A stretch of 64,000 nt of DNA from JBBDXS01 sp964418365 (GTDB lineage: Bacteria; Chloroflexota; Dehalococcoidia; DSTF01; RBG-16-68-14). Where the stretch lies: positions 33,358-97,357 of the forward strand of contig CAYQLM010000002.1 of NCBI GenBank assembly GCA_964418365.1. Direction: 5' to 3'. How positions within the stretch are numbered: the stretch's first letter is position 1; each line of letters starts with the position of its first letter. The notes under the pieces are model-generated. The model was not told the origin of the DNA and searched no databases. It was given only the letters and a program-made list of their open reading frames with translations. This document shows, piece after piece, positions 17,694-26,602 of this stretch. Made by a program: the position numbers and the translations under genes.

Positions 17694-17792
17694 CGCGCCG
17701 CAGCCCCGGCCACGGAACCAAGTTCCAGCACCAGACCTACTACGGGATGTTCCACAGTCGACACGGATGGTGGGTCAAGGCACGGCGCGTGG

Positions 17793-18902
17793 ACGCTCGC
17801 CGAGCTGGGGCTGCGCTACATTGGAGACCGGCGGGATATCACCTGGGCGTCGCTGCAAGCGTATGATCTCCAGCGCCGCGGCGTTGCCGATCCCGACCGG
17901 ATTGGAATGTGGGTTGTTAGCCCCGAGGCCCACGAGGTGTGGCAGGTCGTTGAAGCTCTGCCCCCTGACCAGCGTGCAGGCTTGTGGGGCGAGCCGCCTT
18001 CGTCCAGAGACGACATCTTTACCCGCTTCGGGGCTGACCCGGTCGCACTAACGCTCCTCGCGGGTGAATACCGGCGCGGCATCCTGCTCTGGCAAGAGCA
18101 AGCGGAGCGAGCTGAACAACAAGGACAGATCGCCGGCGCCCTCGACGCCTGGGCTAACCTGGCCCGCTGCCACACCGCCCTGGGGGACTTCGCGGCAGCA
18201 CGGGCGGCGTACCGGCAGGGAAGAGCGCTCGCTGCGCGGTTGCCACAAGGGTCAACTGCCCCGCTCCTGCTATGGTCTCCGAGGTACGATCGGAGGCTGG
18301 CCGTCGATGAGGGCTGGCGGGAGTTCCTGGAAGATACCCGGGCCTTCCTGGAGCGGCCGCTCGCTGAAGTCCGGGTTGGCCCCGTTCGCGCAGCCGCTGC
18401 CCTCGCAAGCGCGAGGTTGGGCCGGGCGGAGGAGGCGCTGCACTGGCTCGGCACTCTGATCGCCGGGTTTGAGCGGGGGAGGCCGTCCTGGACGGCCTAC
18501 ACGCAGGTCGCCTGTGACGCCGCAGCGACCCTCTGGCAACTGGAGCGAACCGACCATATCGAGGTCATCGAGCGCAACCTGCGGGAGAAGGTAATCGCTC
18601 CGGACTTCCGCTATCTGATGCGGGACGGACGCACCGCGCTGGCGCGCCTGTGCGCGCTACAGGGCCGCTACGACGAGGCGAGCCGCTGGTTCGCGGAGGC
18701 GCGCACGGTGCTCGAAGGAGACGGCGCGCGTCCGCTCCGCGCCATCGTCGACTACGACGAGGCGCTGATGTACGTCCGCCGCGCCGCGCCCGGCGACAAG
18801 GAGCGCGCCGCGCCGCTGCTCGATGCTGCGCTGCGCCAGTTTCGCGAGATCGGCATGACAGGCTGGGTCCGCAGGGCGGAAGAGTTGGCGCAGCACTCGT
18901 AG
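17793..18902 (+). pseudogene. TPR C-terminal part of regulator copy 1, detached
   Basis: About 370 codons that match the last third of the intact regulator at 19078, from ELGLRYIGDRRDITWASL to the end MTGWVRRAEELAQHS. It contains helical TPR-like repeats (RAEQQGQIAGALDAWANL). Homology starts abruptly at about 17793, next to inserted DNA, and there is no proper start. The open frame reaches upstream to 17682 only through unrelated sequence. Its stop TAG lies in a palindromic repeat. It is best read as the 3' piece of the gene broken at 12527. Confidence 0.85.
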
Positions 18903-18924
18903 GGACAGATCTTTAGCTCTGTCC
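18899..18924. repeat. GTAGGG palindromic repeat, copy 2
   Basis: GTAGGGACAGA then TCTGTCC around a TTTA-containing loop. It supplies the stop TAG of the fragment upstream and lies exactly at the tandem-duplication junction. Confidence 0.8.
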
Positions 18925-18925
18925 G

Positions 18926-18999
18926 GACACTCGCTCGTCTCCGGCGGCCTCATGCTCCTCACCGAGGCCGCCTGGCGCGAGGAAGACCAGCGCGCGTAA
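18926..18999 (+). pseudogene. Duplicated tail of the nucleotidyltransferase-like gene
   Basis: Matches 10367-10435 almost base for base (ACTCGCTCGTCTCCGGCGG and onward, encoding SLVSGGLMLLTEAAWREED). It ends in a different TAA. It has no function of its own but marks the left edge of the duplicated unit. Confidence 0.85.
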
Positions 19000-19059
19000 T
19001 CGTGGTCTGGTATTCTCGGCGCTGGCATGGCTGGCGAGGCCAGCGGGGCCGCGGCGGAG

Positions 19060-19068
19060 TGCTATAAT
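19060..19068 (+). promoter_or_regulatory. Extended -10 promoter next to ATG, copy 2
   Basis: TGCTATAAT, nine bases before the ATG at 19078; the 28 bases around it are the same as at copy 1. The transcript should be leaderless or nearly so. Confidence 0.75.
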
Positions 19069-19077
19069 CGCTCCGCC

Positions 19078-22000
19078 ATGAGCACCGAGGGAAGCGCTAC
19101 GACGACGACCATCCTCTTCACCGACTTGGTGAACTCCACAGGGCTGCTGCAGCGCGCCGGCGACGAGCGCGCGCAGCGTATCGTACAAGGGCACCACAAG
19201 CTGCTGCAGGACGCCGTGGCGGCCAACGCCGGGCGGGCCGTGAAGTGGGAAGGCGATGGCCTCATGGCCGCCTTCTTCTCTTCGGCCGACGCCGTGCGCT
19301 GCGCGATCGCCATCCAACAGGGCGGCCGCCGTCCGATCGCTGGTGAACGCCTAGAAGTGCGGGTCGGCCTAAACGTCGGTGAGGCGCTTCATTGGGAGCA
19401 GGACGACTACTTCGGGACGCCCGTGGTAATCGCAGAACGGTTGTGCAAGCGGGGACAGTCGGGTCAGATTCTCTGTAGCGCGCTCGTGGCCGGCCTCCTG
19501 GCGGGTCGCCAAGCGTTCCGCTTCCGCGAGCTGGGCGAGCTGGAGCTCAAGGGCATCGAGGAGCCGGTCGACGCCTGCGAGGTCCTGTATGAGGAGGACC
19601 AGCCGAGAGCGTTCCTCACCCACACGCCGTTCGTCGGGCGGGCCGAGGAGGTCGCCAGGCTCCACCAGCGACTCGCAGAGGCGCGCGCTGGCCGGGGCGG
19701 GCTGGTCATGCTCGTCGGCGAGCCGGGCATCGGCAAGACGCGGACGGCGGAAGAGTTCTGCGAGGCAGCTCGACAAGACGGCGCCGCCGTCGCCTGGGGG
19801 CGCTGCTACGAAGGCGAGTGGGCGCCCCCCTACGGCCCGTTCGTTGAAGCGATCGAGGACCACGCGCACAGCGCCGGCCCCGACCAGTTGCGTGAGGACT
19901 TAGGGTATGGCGCCGGGCCCATCGCCCGTCTCGTGCCAGCCATCAGGGAGCGCCTGCCGGACATCCCGGAGCCCGTCGCGATTCAGAGAGACGAGGAGCG
20001 CTTCCGCCAGCTCGACGCCGCCTCGCCGTATGGCATCGCGGCGCCGCTTCAAACGGACGAGGAGCGCTTCCGCCTGCTCGACGCCGTCTCTCAGTTCTTC
20101 ATCGCGGCGTCCCAGCGCGCGCCCGTCGTGCTGGTGCTGGACGACCTGCACTGGGCGGACAAGGGAACGGTGGCCATGCTCCGGCACGTTGCCCGCTTCG
20201 CTCCACGCCAGCGCATCCTGCTCCTGGGCGCGTACCGGGACGTGGAGCTCGACCGCCAGCACCCACTCGCCGAAGCCCTGGTCGGGCTGCATCGCGAGAC
20301 GAACTACGAGCGCATCCTGCTCAAGGGGCTCGACGTGGGAGAGGTGAGCGAGCTGCTGAACACCATCGCGGAGCAGGACATGCCCCACGGGCTCGTCGCT
20401 GCCATCAGCCGAGAGACCGACGGGAACCCGTTCTTCATCCGCGAAGTGCTGCTGCACCTGGTGGAGACCGGTGCGCTCTATCAGCGCGAGGGCCGCTGGA
20501 GAAGCGACGCCAGGATCGAGGAGCTGGGCATACCGGAGGGGGTGCGTCAGGTCGTCGGCCGGCGCCTCTCACATCTCTCCACGAACGCGAACCGCCTGCT
20601 CACTGCTGCGTCGGCGTTCAGCGGGGCGTTCCGCTTCGATGTCGCCGCGGGCGTCGCGGGCCTCGATGAGACGGCGGCGCTCGACGCGGTGGACGAGGCG
20701 CTGGCGGCGCAACTGCTACGGCCGGCGGGCGAGCCGGATGCGTGCGACTTCACCCACGCCCTCATCCGGCACACGCTGTACAGCGAGCTGAGCCCGCCCC
20801 GCCAGGTGCGACTTCACCGCCAGATTGCAGAGACGATGGAGCAGGTGTACAGCGACCCTTCCACGGGCTCAGGACGAAGCCAGCTCATACAGCACGCGGC
20901 GGAGCTCGCCTACCAGTACCACCGCAGCTTCACCCTCCCAGGCGCGGAACGCGGCGTCGGCCACGCCATCGCCGCGGCCGACCGCGCGGAGGCGGCCTTC
21001 GCCCACGACGAGACGGTGACGTTCTTGCGCATGGCACTGGAGCTGCTGCCGGAGGAGGACGCTCGGCGTCCGCGCCTCCTCGGCCGCCAAGCACTGGCCC
21101 TCGCCTGGGCGCTCGAGTTCGACGAGGCGTTGGCGGCGGCGCGGCAGGCGGGCGACTTGATCGCAGAGGTGGAGGGTGCGGACGCCGCGGCCGACTACCT
21201 GGCCGAAGCGGTACGCACGATGCGGATGGCTGGATCCTTGCCCGGCGCCCGGGCGCTCGCCGGGCCGGGGCTGCGCTACGCCGGCGAGCGGCGCGACGCC
21301 ACCTGGGCGTGGCTGCAAGCGTATGATCTCGGGCGCCGCCGCATCGACGATCCCGACCAGACAGGAATGTTCGTTGCTGGGCCCGAGGACCACGAGCTGT
21401 GGCGGGTCCTTGAAGAGCTACCCCCTGACCAGCGTGCAGGCTTAACCGGCCGGCCGCCTTCGTCCAGAGGCGACGTCTTGGCCCGCTTCGCGGATGATCC
21501 GTTCCAACTGACGTTCCACGCTGGCGAATACCGCCGCGGCCTCCCGCTCTGGCAAGAGCAAGCGAAGCGAACTGAACAACAAGGACGGATCGCCGGCGCC
21601 CTCGACGCCTGGGCCAACCTCGCCCGCTGCCACACCGCCCTGGGGGCCTTTGCGGCAGCACGGGAGGCGTACCGGCAGGGAAGGGCGCTCGCTGCGCGGT
21701 TGCCACAAGGGTCAGCTGTCCCGCTCCTGCTCGCGGCTCCGAGGAGCGAATGGCGGCTGGCCTCCGATGAGGGCTGGCAGGAGCTCCTGGCAGACACCCG
21801 GGCCTTCCTGGAGCGGCCGCCCGCTGAAGTCCCAACTGCGCTTGGCAGCTTTCGCGCAGCCGCTGCCCTCGCGAACGCCAGGTTGGGCCCGACGGAGGAG
21901 GCGCTGCACTGGCTCGGCACCCTGATCGCCGGGCTTGAGCGGGCGTCGGGCTGGTCGGGCAACTACGTAGCCATCGCCTGTGACGCCGCAGCGACCCTCT

Positions 22001-22365
22001 GGCAACTGGAGCGAACAGACCATATCGAGGTCATCGAGCGCAACCTGCGGGAAAAGGTGGTCGCCCCTGACTTTCGCCACCCGATGCGGGACGGGCGGCT
22101 GGCGTTGGCCCAGCTCTGCGCGCTCCAGGAGCGCTTCGACGAGGCGGTCGAGTGGTTCCAGAAAGCGCGCGACGTGCTGGACGAGCAGGGCGCGCGCCCG
22201 CTACGCGCGATCGTCGACTTCGACGAGGCGCTGATGTACGTCCGCCGCGCCGCGCCCGGCGACACGGAGCGCGCCGCGCCGCTGCTCGATGCGGCGGTGC
22301 GCCAGTTCCGTGAGATCGGCATGACCGGCTGGGTGCGCCGGGCGGAAACGCTCTCGCCTCCGTAG
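19078..22365 (+). CDS. Adenylate/guanylate cyclase-like, AAA ATPase and TPR signalling protein
   Basis: An intact 1095-residue cytoplasmic regulator. Residues 1-165 form a class III cyclase domain with both metal-binding aspartates (ILFTDLVNST and EGDGLMAAF), the substrate-side lysine (VKWEGDG) and the arginine of FGTPVVIAERL. The asparagine usual in that last motif is isoleucine, so activity is uncertain. From about 180 an AAA_16-type ATPase carries Walker A GEPGIGKTRT and Walker B VLVLDDLHWADKG. Residues from about 590 to the end are TPR-like helices. A 66-base internal duplication (DEERFRQLDAA, then DEERFRLLDAV) is absent from copy 1. No DNA-binding domain is visible. Start at ATG 19078 with a near-leaderless promoter. 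Confidence 0.87.
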   Translation: MSTEGSATTTTILFTDLVNSTGLLQRAGDERAQRIVQGHHKLLQDAVAANAGRAVKWEGDGLMAAFFSSADAVRCAIAIQQGGRRPIAGERLEVRVGLNVGEALHWEQDDYFGTPVVIAERLCKRGQSGQILCSALVAGLLAGRQAFRFRELGELELKGIEEPVDACEVLYEEDQPRAFLTHTPFVGRAEEVARLHQRLAEARAGRGGLVMLVGEPGIGKTRTAEEFCEAARQDGAAVAWGRCYEGEWAPPYGPFVEAIEDHAHSAGPDQLREDLGYGAGPIARLVPAIRERLPDIPEPVAIQRDEERFRQLDAASPYGIAAPLQTDEERFRLLDAVSQFFIAASQRAPVVLVLDDLHWADKGTVAMLRHVARFAPRQRILLLGAYRDVELDRQHPLAEALVGLHRETNYERILLKGLDVGEVSELLNTIAEQDMPHGLVAAISRETDGNPFFIREVLLHLVETGALYQREGRWRSDARIEELGIPEGVRQVVGRRLSHLSTNANRLLTAASAFSGAFRFDVAAGVAGLDETAALDAVDEALAAQLLRPAGEPDACDFTHALIRHTLYSELSPPRQVRLHRQIAETMEQVYSDPSTGSGRSQLIQHAAELAYQYHRSFTLPGAERGVGHAIAAADRAEAAFAHDETVTFLRMALELLPEEDARRPRLLGRQALALAWALEFDEALAAARQAGDLIAEVEGADAAADYLAEAVRTMRMAGSLPGARALAGPGLRYAGERRDATWAWLQAYDLGRRRIDDPDQTGMFVAGPEDHELWRVLEELPPDQRAGLTGRPPSSRGDVLARFADDPFQLTFHAGEYRRGLPLWQEQAKRTEQQGRIAGALDAWANLARCHTALGAFAAAREAYRQGRALAARLPQGSAVPLLLAAPRSEWRLASDEGWQELLADTRAFLERPPAEVPTALGSFRAAAALANARLGPTEEALHWLGTLIAGLERASGWSGNYVAIACDAAATLWQLERTDHIEVIERNLREKVVAPDFRHPMRDGRLALAQLCALQERFDEAVEWFQKARDVLDEQGARPLRAIVDFDEALMYVRRAAPGDTERAAPLLDAAVRQFREIGMTGWVRRAETLSPP

Positions 22366-22408
22366 AGCGCTGGGAACCCTGCGACATGAACCCCGCAACT
22401 TCCTAGAG

Positions 22409-22466
22409 TGTCATCCTGAGGGGCGCGGGGTAGAGGTACTGGGGCGGGGAGCCCGAAGGATCTCGC
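22409..22466. repeat. Dispersed TGTCATCCTGAG...GAAGGATCTCGC repeat
   Basis: Non-coding element whose ends resemble the widespread GTCATTCTGAG...GAAGAATCT class. A second copy lies at 50279-50328. Confidence 0.6.
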
Positions 22467-22571
22467 GTACCGAAAGCAGATCTACTTCGTCCGCTCCTCT
22501 CCCGAACAATCTGCTATCCTGGCCTCCGTCGTGGCAGGACGCCCTTCCGCCGTAGCTCTCCCCCTACAATC

Positions 22572-24260
22572 ATGACGGCGATCTCGCGCGCGCTCGTGGC
22601 GGTCTCCGAGAGCGTCCGCGTCTGGCCGCGCTGGCTCACCGTCTCGATCGTCATCGGCGTGTTCGTCCTCATCTTCGGCCTGCCTACGATCGTCATCCCG
22701 CTCGCCACCGATCAGGTGCTCTTCGCGATCGGCGCGCGCACGGTCATCGAAGGCCAACAGCTCTATCGCGATTTCTGGGACATCAAGCCGCCGCTGATCT
22801 ACCTGCTCTACGCCGTGCCCCTCTCGATCGCCGGCGTGCACATGGAGGCGGTGCGCGTCTTCGATCTGCTGAACACCGCGCTCGCCATGGCGGCCACGTA
22901 TCTCCTCGCCCGACGCTTCTTCGGCGAACGCGCCGGACTGCTCGCCGCGGTCTTCTACGGCTTCACGTACCTCGCCTGGTCGCCGAACGACGCGCTCGGC
23001 GAGACCGAGAGCTTCATGGCCGCGCCGCTCGCGTTCGCCTTCTGGCTCTACCTCCCCGACGATGCCCGCCGCGACGCGCCGCTGCGCGCCGTCGCCGCCG
23101 GCCTGCTGATCGGCATTGCGTTCGCGCTGAAGACGCCGGCGGTGCTCTTCCTGCTCGGCCTGCCCATCGCGGAGCTCGCGCTTCGCCCGCGCGTGCAGTG
23201 GCGCCGCGAAGGCATCGCTGGGCGGCTCGCGCTCGCGGCGCTCGGCTTCCTCGCGGTGCAGGCCGCGCTCGCTGCCTATCTCGCGACCGCGGGAGCACTG
23301 CACGACTTCATCGACATCCAGCGCCACTACACGCTGCACTACAACGCGTATCGATTCGCGCCCGGCGGCCACTCTCACGAGCGCTTCCTGCTCGACGCGA
23401 CGGGCATCTGGCTCAAGGACGCCGCGTTCCTCACCGTTCCCGCCTTCGCGGGGCTGCTCGCTGCGTTCTTGCGCTCGCGACATGCGCGCGGCGTCGCGCT
23501 GCTCGGGCTGCTTGCGCTGCTCGGTGTCGTCAGCATCTGGTGGCAAGGGAAGATGTTCCAGTACCACTGGCTCGTCGTCATCCCGATGCTGGCCGCGCTC
23601 GCCGGCTTCGCGCTCGACGAAGCCATCGCCGTGTTCGCGCGTCTGCCAAGACAGCAGGCGTTTGGCGCGCTCGCGCTCCTTGCGATCGGTCTGCTCGCGC
23701 TCGCCGAACAGCCGCTCACCAACACGTACGACGAGTACCGGACCTTGATCCGCTACGCCGGCGGCTCGTTCACGCGGCGTCAGGTCGAGGCGAACTACTA
23801 TCCGCTGTACGTCAGCAACCACCAGGTCGTCGATTACCTGCGCGCGCACAGCGCCGCCGGCGACCGCGTCTACGTCTGGGGCTTCTGGCCGCAAGTCGAC
23901 TTCTGGTTCGGCCACTCCTTCGATCGCTTCGTCTTCAACTCCGGCCTCCGCGCGACGTGGTCGCCGCAGTCCTGGCGCGCTGAGCTCGTCCGCGACCTGC
24001 GCGCGTCCGCCTCAGGCGGACCGCGCTATATCGCGATCGGCCAGGGCGATATGCAGCCGTGGCTCGTCGGCACGTCGCAGACCTCGCAGCAGGCGCTCGA
24101 TAACTTCCCGCAGCTCGCCGCGATCCTCGCTGCGGACTACCGCCCCGTGCTCGATGCCGGCGTCATGGTCCTCTACGAACGCCAGCCGGCGGCGGTATGG
24201 GCGTGGCCCTTGGCGACTACTCTCATGCCCACCCTCTGTCTCGTCCAGATACATGGGTGA
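22572..24260 (+). CDS. Integral-membrane glycosyltransferase, GT39/ArnT-like (PMT_2)
   Basis: A 562-residue polytopic membrane protein with about nine or ten hydrophobic spans. The N-terminal part has the PMT_2 signature: an early aspartate in the first outer loop (TDQVLFAIGARTVIEGQQLY) and FWDIKPPLIYLLY, whose D and KPP residues are typical. Such enzymes move a sugar from a polyprenyl phosphate to protein, lipid or glycan on the outer face. Threonine-rich stalk proteins in this region are possible acceptors, but that is only inference. The C-terminal 140 residues form an outer soluble domain. The last 15 residues (LATTLMPTLCLVQIHG) look like an extension made by a downstream direct repeat. 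Confidence 0.85.
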   Translation: MTAISRALVAVSESVRVWPRWLTVSIVIGVFVLIFGLPTIVIPLATDQVLFAIGARTVIEGQQLYRDFWDIKPPLIYLLYAVPLSIAGVHMEAVRVFDLLNTALAMAATYLLARRFFGERAGLLAAVFYGFTYLAWSPNDALGETESFMAAPLAFAFWLYLPDDARRDAPLRAVAAGLLIGIAFALKTPAVLFLLGLPIAELALRPRVQWRREGIAGRLALAALGFLAVQAALAAYLATAGALHDFIDIQRHYTLHYNAYRFAPGGHSHERFLLDATGIWLKDAAFLTVPAFAGLLAAFLRSRHARGVALLGLLALLGVVSIWWQGKMFQYHWLVVIPMLAALAGFALDEAIAVFARLPRQQAFGALALLAIGLLALAEQPLTNTYDEYRTLIRYAGGSFTRRQVEANYYPLYVSNHQVVDYLRAHSAAGDRVYVWGFWPQVDFWFGHSFDRFVFNSGLRATWSPQSWRAELVRDLRASASGGPRYIAIGQGDMQPWLVGTSQTSQQALDNFPQLAAILAADYRPVLDAGVMVLYERQPAAVWAWPLATTLMPTLCLVQIHG

Positions 24261-24305
24261 CACCTAAAATAGCGTCACCCCCACCCTCTGTCTCGATCAC
24301 AGCGG
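24226..24305. repeat. Short direct repeat CCCACCCTCTGTCTCG
   Basis: The 16-base sequence occurs at the very end of the glycosyltransferase gene and again about 60 bases later, around a gtgacacctaaaatagcgtcac inverted repeat of about 6 bp arms. It suggests a small duplication or insertion. Confidence 0.5.
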
Positions 24306-24370
24306 AGCGACGGCGGGGCGCGCTCGAGCTGGGCGGCACAGCGTGGTACCTGCGGCGGCGGAAGCGCTAG
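24294..24370 (+). pseudogene. C-terminal anchor remnant of a secreted protein
   Basis: One frame reads LELGGTAWYLRRRKR and a stop, closely matching the end of the next gene (ALGGGAWYVRRRRVQ). Nothing upstream resembles the rest of such a protein. It is a leftover of a duplicated paralogue. Confidence 0.6.
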
Positions 24371-24497
24371 CGCTCGGAAGTCGGGTCAACCCCCGGAAAG
24401 CCACCGGATCGCAGTCCCTCTGACGCGCGGCGTGGTGGCGTAGCAGCCACTTCTAGGCGGAATTGCCTAGAGGCTCGTTTCTTGTTTCTTGACACCC

Positions 24498-24525
24498 TTG
24501 ACAACTATACGGCGAAGTGTATAAT
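24498..24525 (+). promoter_or_regulatory. Strong sigma-70 type promoter
   Basis: TTGACA (24498-24503), 16 bases, then a perfect TATAAT (24520-24525). Another TTGACA lies nine bases upstream of the first. The 138-base leader begins near CTGGTGGTC and contains CCCCGCTAGTTC, both shared with the leader at 25911. Confidence 0.9.
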
Positions 24526-24663
24526 AGCCATGACTGGTGGTCTAAGTGCTGCCTCTTCCCCCGCTAGTTCAGCGCTGGGCCTTTGCCTTCTGGTTGGCCG
24601 GACAGCGGCTGCCCTTCCTTCTGCGGCAGGGACAGCTTTAGCGAGGATTTAGGGGGGGGACAC

Positions 24664-25755
24664 ATGACTGAGACACGTAAGCACAGTTGGCAATCGTTCA
24701 AGCTACGTTCCTGGCAGTTGGCGGCGCTGGGAGTGGCCGTCCTCATGGCGCTGATGGCGGGCATCGCGAGCGCTGACACGAACACCATCAACTTCGAGAC
24801 GTACAGCCTCGGCACTGTTGACGGACAGGACGGTTGGGTCAGCACCGGGTCCGTTGGCGGTGGCTGTGCAATGTACGACGTAGAGGTCGACAGCAGCTTC
24901 GGCTATGGTACGTTTGGTACCAAGAGCCTGCGGATTTCCAATGCCGCAACGAGCGGCTGCTTTACCGACCAGACCTACTCCAAGTCCCTGGTAGACGAAG
25001 CCGGGGAGGCTGCAGCGGTAAACGGCGGCTTCTCGGGTGGGACCAGGCAGTCGCACTTCGAAGCTGCGTGGGACTTCGCCTCGACGGTGCCGGGAGCCGA
25101 GCAGCCGGGCCTGCAGGTCGTGGCCAGCCCGGACCGCGGCGACGGCGCGCGTATGAGCTATATCCGGATGACGGACAAGCCATCCGGTTTGGGAGTCGAC
25201 TTCATTGACTACCAGTCGGGCGTCAATGTAGTGGGCTGTGGAGACAATTTCGTCGAGACCAACGCCGTGAGTGGCCTGGACAGGACCGTGCCCCACACGA
25301 TCAAGGTGACCATGGACTTCAAGCCCGGTCCGGGTCCGGCCTACGCGGACGACGTTAAGGTCTACGTTGACGGCGTGCTCAAGATCAACAAGCGCACAAG
25401 TTGGGAGGACTACTTCCGTGAGTGCCAGGACGGCACGACGCGCACAGTCGACTCCCTCCTCTTCCGTGTCGCCGGCACGAACGCTCCCGCTACTGCGGGT
25501 AACGGCTTTGTGATCGACAACCTGACGCTAACGTCACGTGCGTCGCAGGCGGGCGACGCCAAGCCGACCAACACGCCCACGGCGACGCCCACGCCCCAGG
25601 GGCCCGTGGGCGGCATCTCCCTCGATCCGGGCGTGGGCGGCTCGTCCGGCAGCGACGCCTGGCTGCTCCTTACGGCGGGCCTCGCAGTCATCACCGCGAG
25701 CGCACTTGCCCTCGGTGGTGGTGCGTGGTACGTGCGGAGGCGGCGCGTGCAGTAG
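24664..25755 (+). CDS. Secreted lectin-like protein with PVGGISLD C-terminal signal
   Basis: A 363-residue exported protein. Signal peptide residues 18-39 end GIASAD. The mature domain (about 40-300) starts INFETYSLGTVDGQDGW, a pattern seen in jelly-roll or laminin-G-like carbohydrate-binding domains; it has paired cysteines and ends GFVIDNLTL. A short PTNTPTATPTPQ linker leads to GPVGGISLDPG, a hydrophobic span (LLLTAGLAVITASALALGG) and the tail RRRRVQ. The ATG is preceded by an AGGGGGG site. The strong promoter implies high expression. Ligand unknown; the fold call is tentative, the export and anchoring calls are firm. Confidence 0.8.
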   Translation: MTETRKHSWQSFKLRSWQLAALGVAVLMALMAGIASADTNTINFETYSLGTVDGQDGWVSTGSVGGGCAMYDVEVDSSFGYGTFGTKSLRISNAATSGCFTDQTYSKSLVDEAGEAAAVNGGFSGGTRQSHFEAAWDFASTVPGAEQPGLQVVASPDRGDGARMSYIRMTDKPSGLGVDFIDYQSGVNVVGCGDNFVETNAVSGLDRTVPHTIKVTMDFKPGPGPAYADDVKVYVDGVLKINKRTSWEDYFRECQDGTTRTVDSLLFRVAGTNAPATAGNGFVIDNLTLTSRASQAGDAKPTNTPTATPTPQGPVGGISLDPGVGGSSGSDAWLLLTAGLAVITASALALGGGAWYVRRRRVQ

Positions 25756-25893
25756 AGCCTCGCGTCCACGCGGACTAATCGAGATCTGACAACAGGGCTG
25801 CGCGCCTACAAGAGGGGGTAGGCGCAGCCCTCTGCCATCCGGATGGCTCAACGGAGGTTCTGGCGTTGGCGCACCCACACGCCAGCGCGAGTG

Positions 25894-25902
25894 TGCTATA
25901 CT
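25894..25902 (+). promoter_or_regulatory. Extended -10 promoter of the cupredoxin gene
   Basis: TGCTATACT with no good -35 at 16-18 bases. CTGGTGGTC follows eight bases after the box, the same spacing as at 24534. Confidence 0.65.
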
Positions 25903-25971
25903 AGCCGACGCTGGTGGTCCGCCGCCCATCGCCTACGCCCCGCTAGTTCCGTCAGGGGAGGACGACACCTC

Positions 25972-26601
25972 ATGCGATTGTTCGTTCGCGCCGCCGTGTT
26001 GTTGCTCGCGCTTGGAGTGCTCACCATCCTCTCGCCCGGCGCCTCGCGCGCTTCGACCACGACCGTACCCATGGGCGCGAACACTATCTACGGCCCGTTC
26101 TGGTACTGCGACTCCGCCCACAGCGGCGTCGTCTGCACGACGACGATCACCGTTGGCGATTCCGTGACCTGGCAGAACAACACCATCGCCGCCCACACTG
26201 TCACCGAGTGCGACGGCTACTGCGGCCCGCCGTACCCGCCGCTTCCCATCTGGGACTCCGGCCTCATCTCGGCCAGCGGGTCGTACACGCGGCAGTTCAA
26301 CGTGGTCGGTACGTTCAACTACCAGTGCGATGTGCATCCCACCGAAATGAAGGGCCAGATCGTCGTGCTCGCTGTCGGCCCGACGGCGACGCCGTCGCCC
26401 ACGTCGCACACACCGCTGCCGCCCACGCCGACGTTCACGCCGGGGCCGGTCGGTGGAGTGTCGATCGATCCGGCGCTGCCGGCTGGCGGCAACGCGAGCT
26501 TGCACCTTGTGATCGAGCTGCTCGCCGGCGCGACCGCCTTCGCAATGACCATCGCGGGCGCCGCCTGGGCGCGCCGGCGCTGGCCCAGCCGGTCGACGTA
26601 A
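25972..26601 (+). CDS. Secreted cupredoxin (blue-copper protein) with PVGGVSID C-terminal signal
   Basis: A 209-residue exported copper protein. Residues 1-27 are a signal peptide ending SRAS. The cupredoxin domain has all four likely type-1 copper ligands: a histidine in NNTIAAHTVTEC, then Cys, His and Met in YQCDVHPTEMKGQI, as in plastocyanin-like electron carriers. Extra cysteines (TECDGYCG) are unusual. A PTATPSPTSHTPLPPTPT linker, GPVGGVSIDPA, a hydrophobic span and the tail ARRRWPSRST follow. An AGGGGAGG site precedes the ATG. The next gene begins one base after its stop, so they are one operon. An electron-transfer role is inferred from the ligands. Confidence 0.88.
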   Translation: MRLFVRAAVLLLALGVLTILSPGASRASTTTVPMGANTIYGPFWYCDSAHSGVVCTTTITVGDSVTWQNNTIAAHTVTECDGYCGPPYPPLPIWDSGLISASGSYTRQFNVVGTFNYQCDVHPTEMKGQIVVLAVGPTATPSPTSHTPLPPTPTFTPGPVGGVSIDPALPAGGNASLHLVIELLAGATAFAMTIAGAAWARRRWPSRST

Positions 26602-26602
26602 G

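Larger units (their letters stand above)
12528..17792. other. Inserted segment of about 5.2 kb splitting the regulator gene
   Basis: DNA with no counterpart in the intact copy separates the two halves of copy 1. It holds, mostly on the minus strand, two Com-like zinc ribbons (one broken), two related direct-repeat blocks, a large secreted protein gene, a DUF3303-like gene and a terminator. About 100 bases of the original gene are missing at the junction. I see no transposase or integrase, so the mechanism is unknown. Confidence 0.75.

Noticed and set aside
12528..17792. Complete prophage or insertion sequence
   Set aside because: Com-like zinc ribbons hint at phage ancestry, but no transposase, integrase, structural or lysis gene and no clear terminal inverted repeats were found.
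22565..22574. TACAAT just before the glycosyltransferase ATG as another leaderless promoter
   Set aside because: The box ends one base before the ATG, so transcription would start inside the gene; either the box is chance or the true start is further downstream.
22482..23915. A 477-residue minus-strand frame opposite the glycosyltransferase
   Set aside because: GC-rich codon bias leaves the antisense frame open. The plus-strand product has clear membrane spans and family motifs, the antisense one has none.
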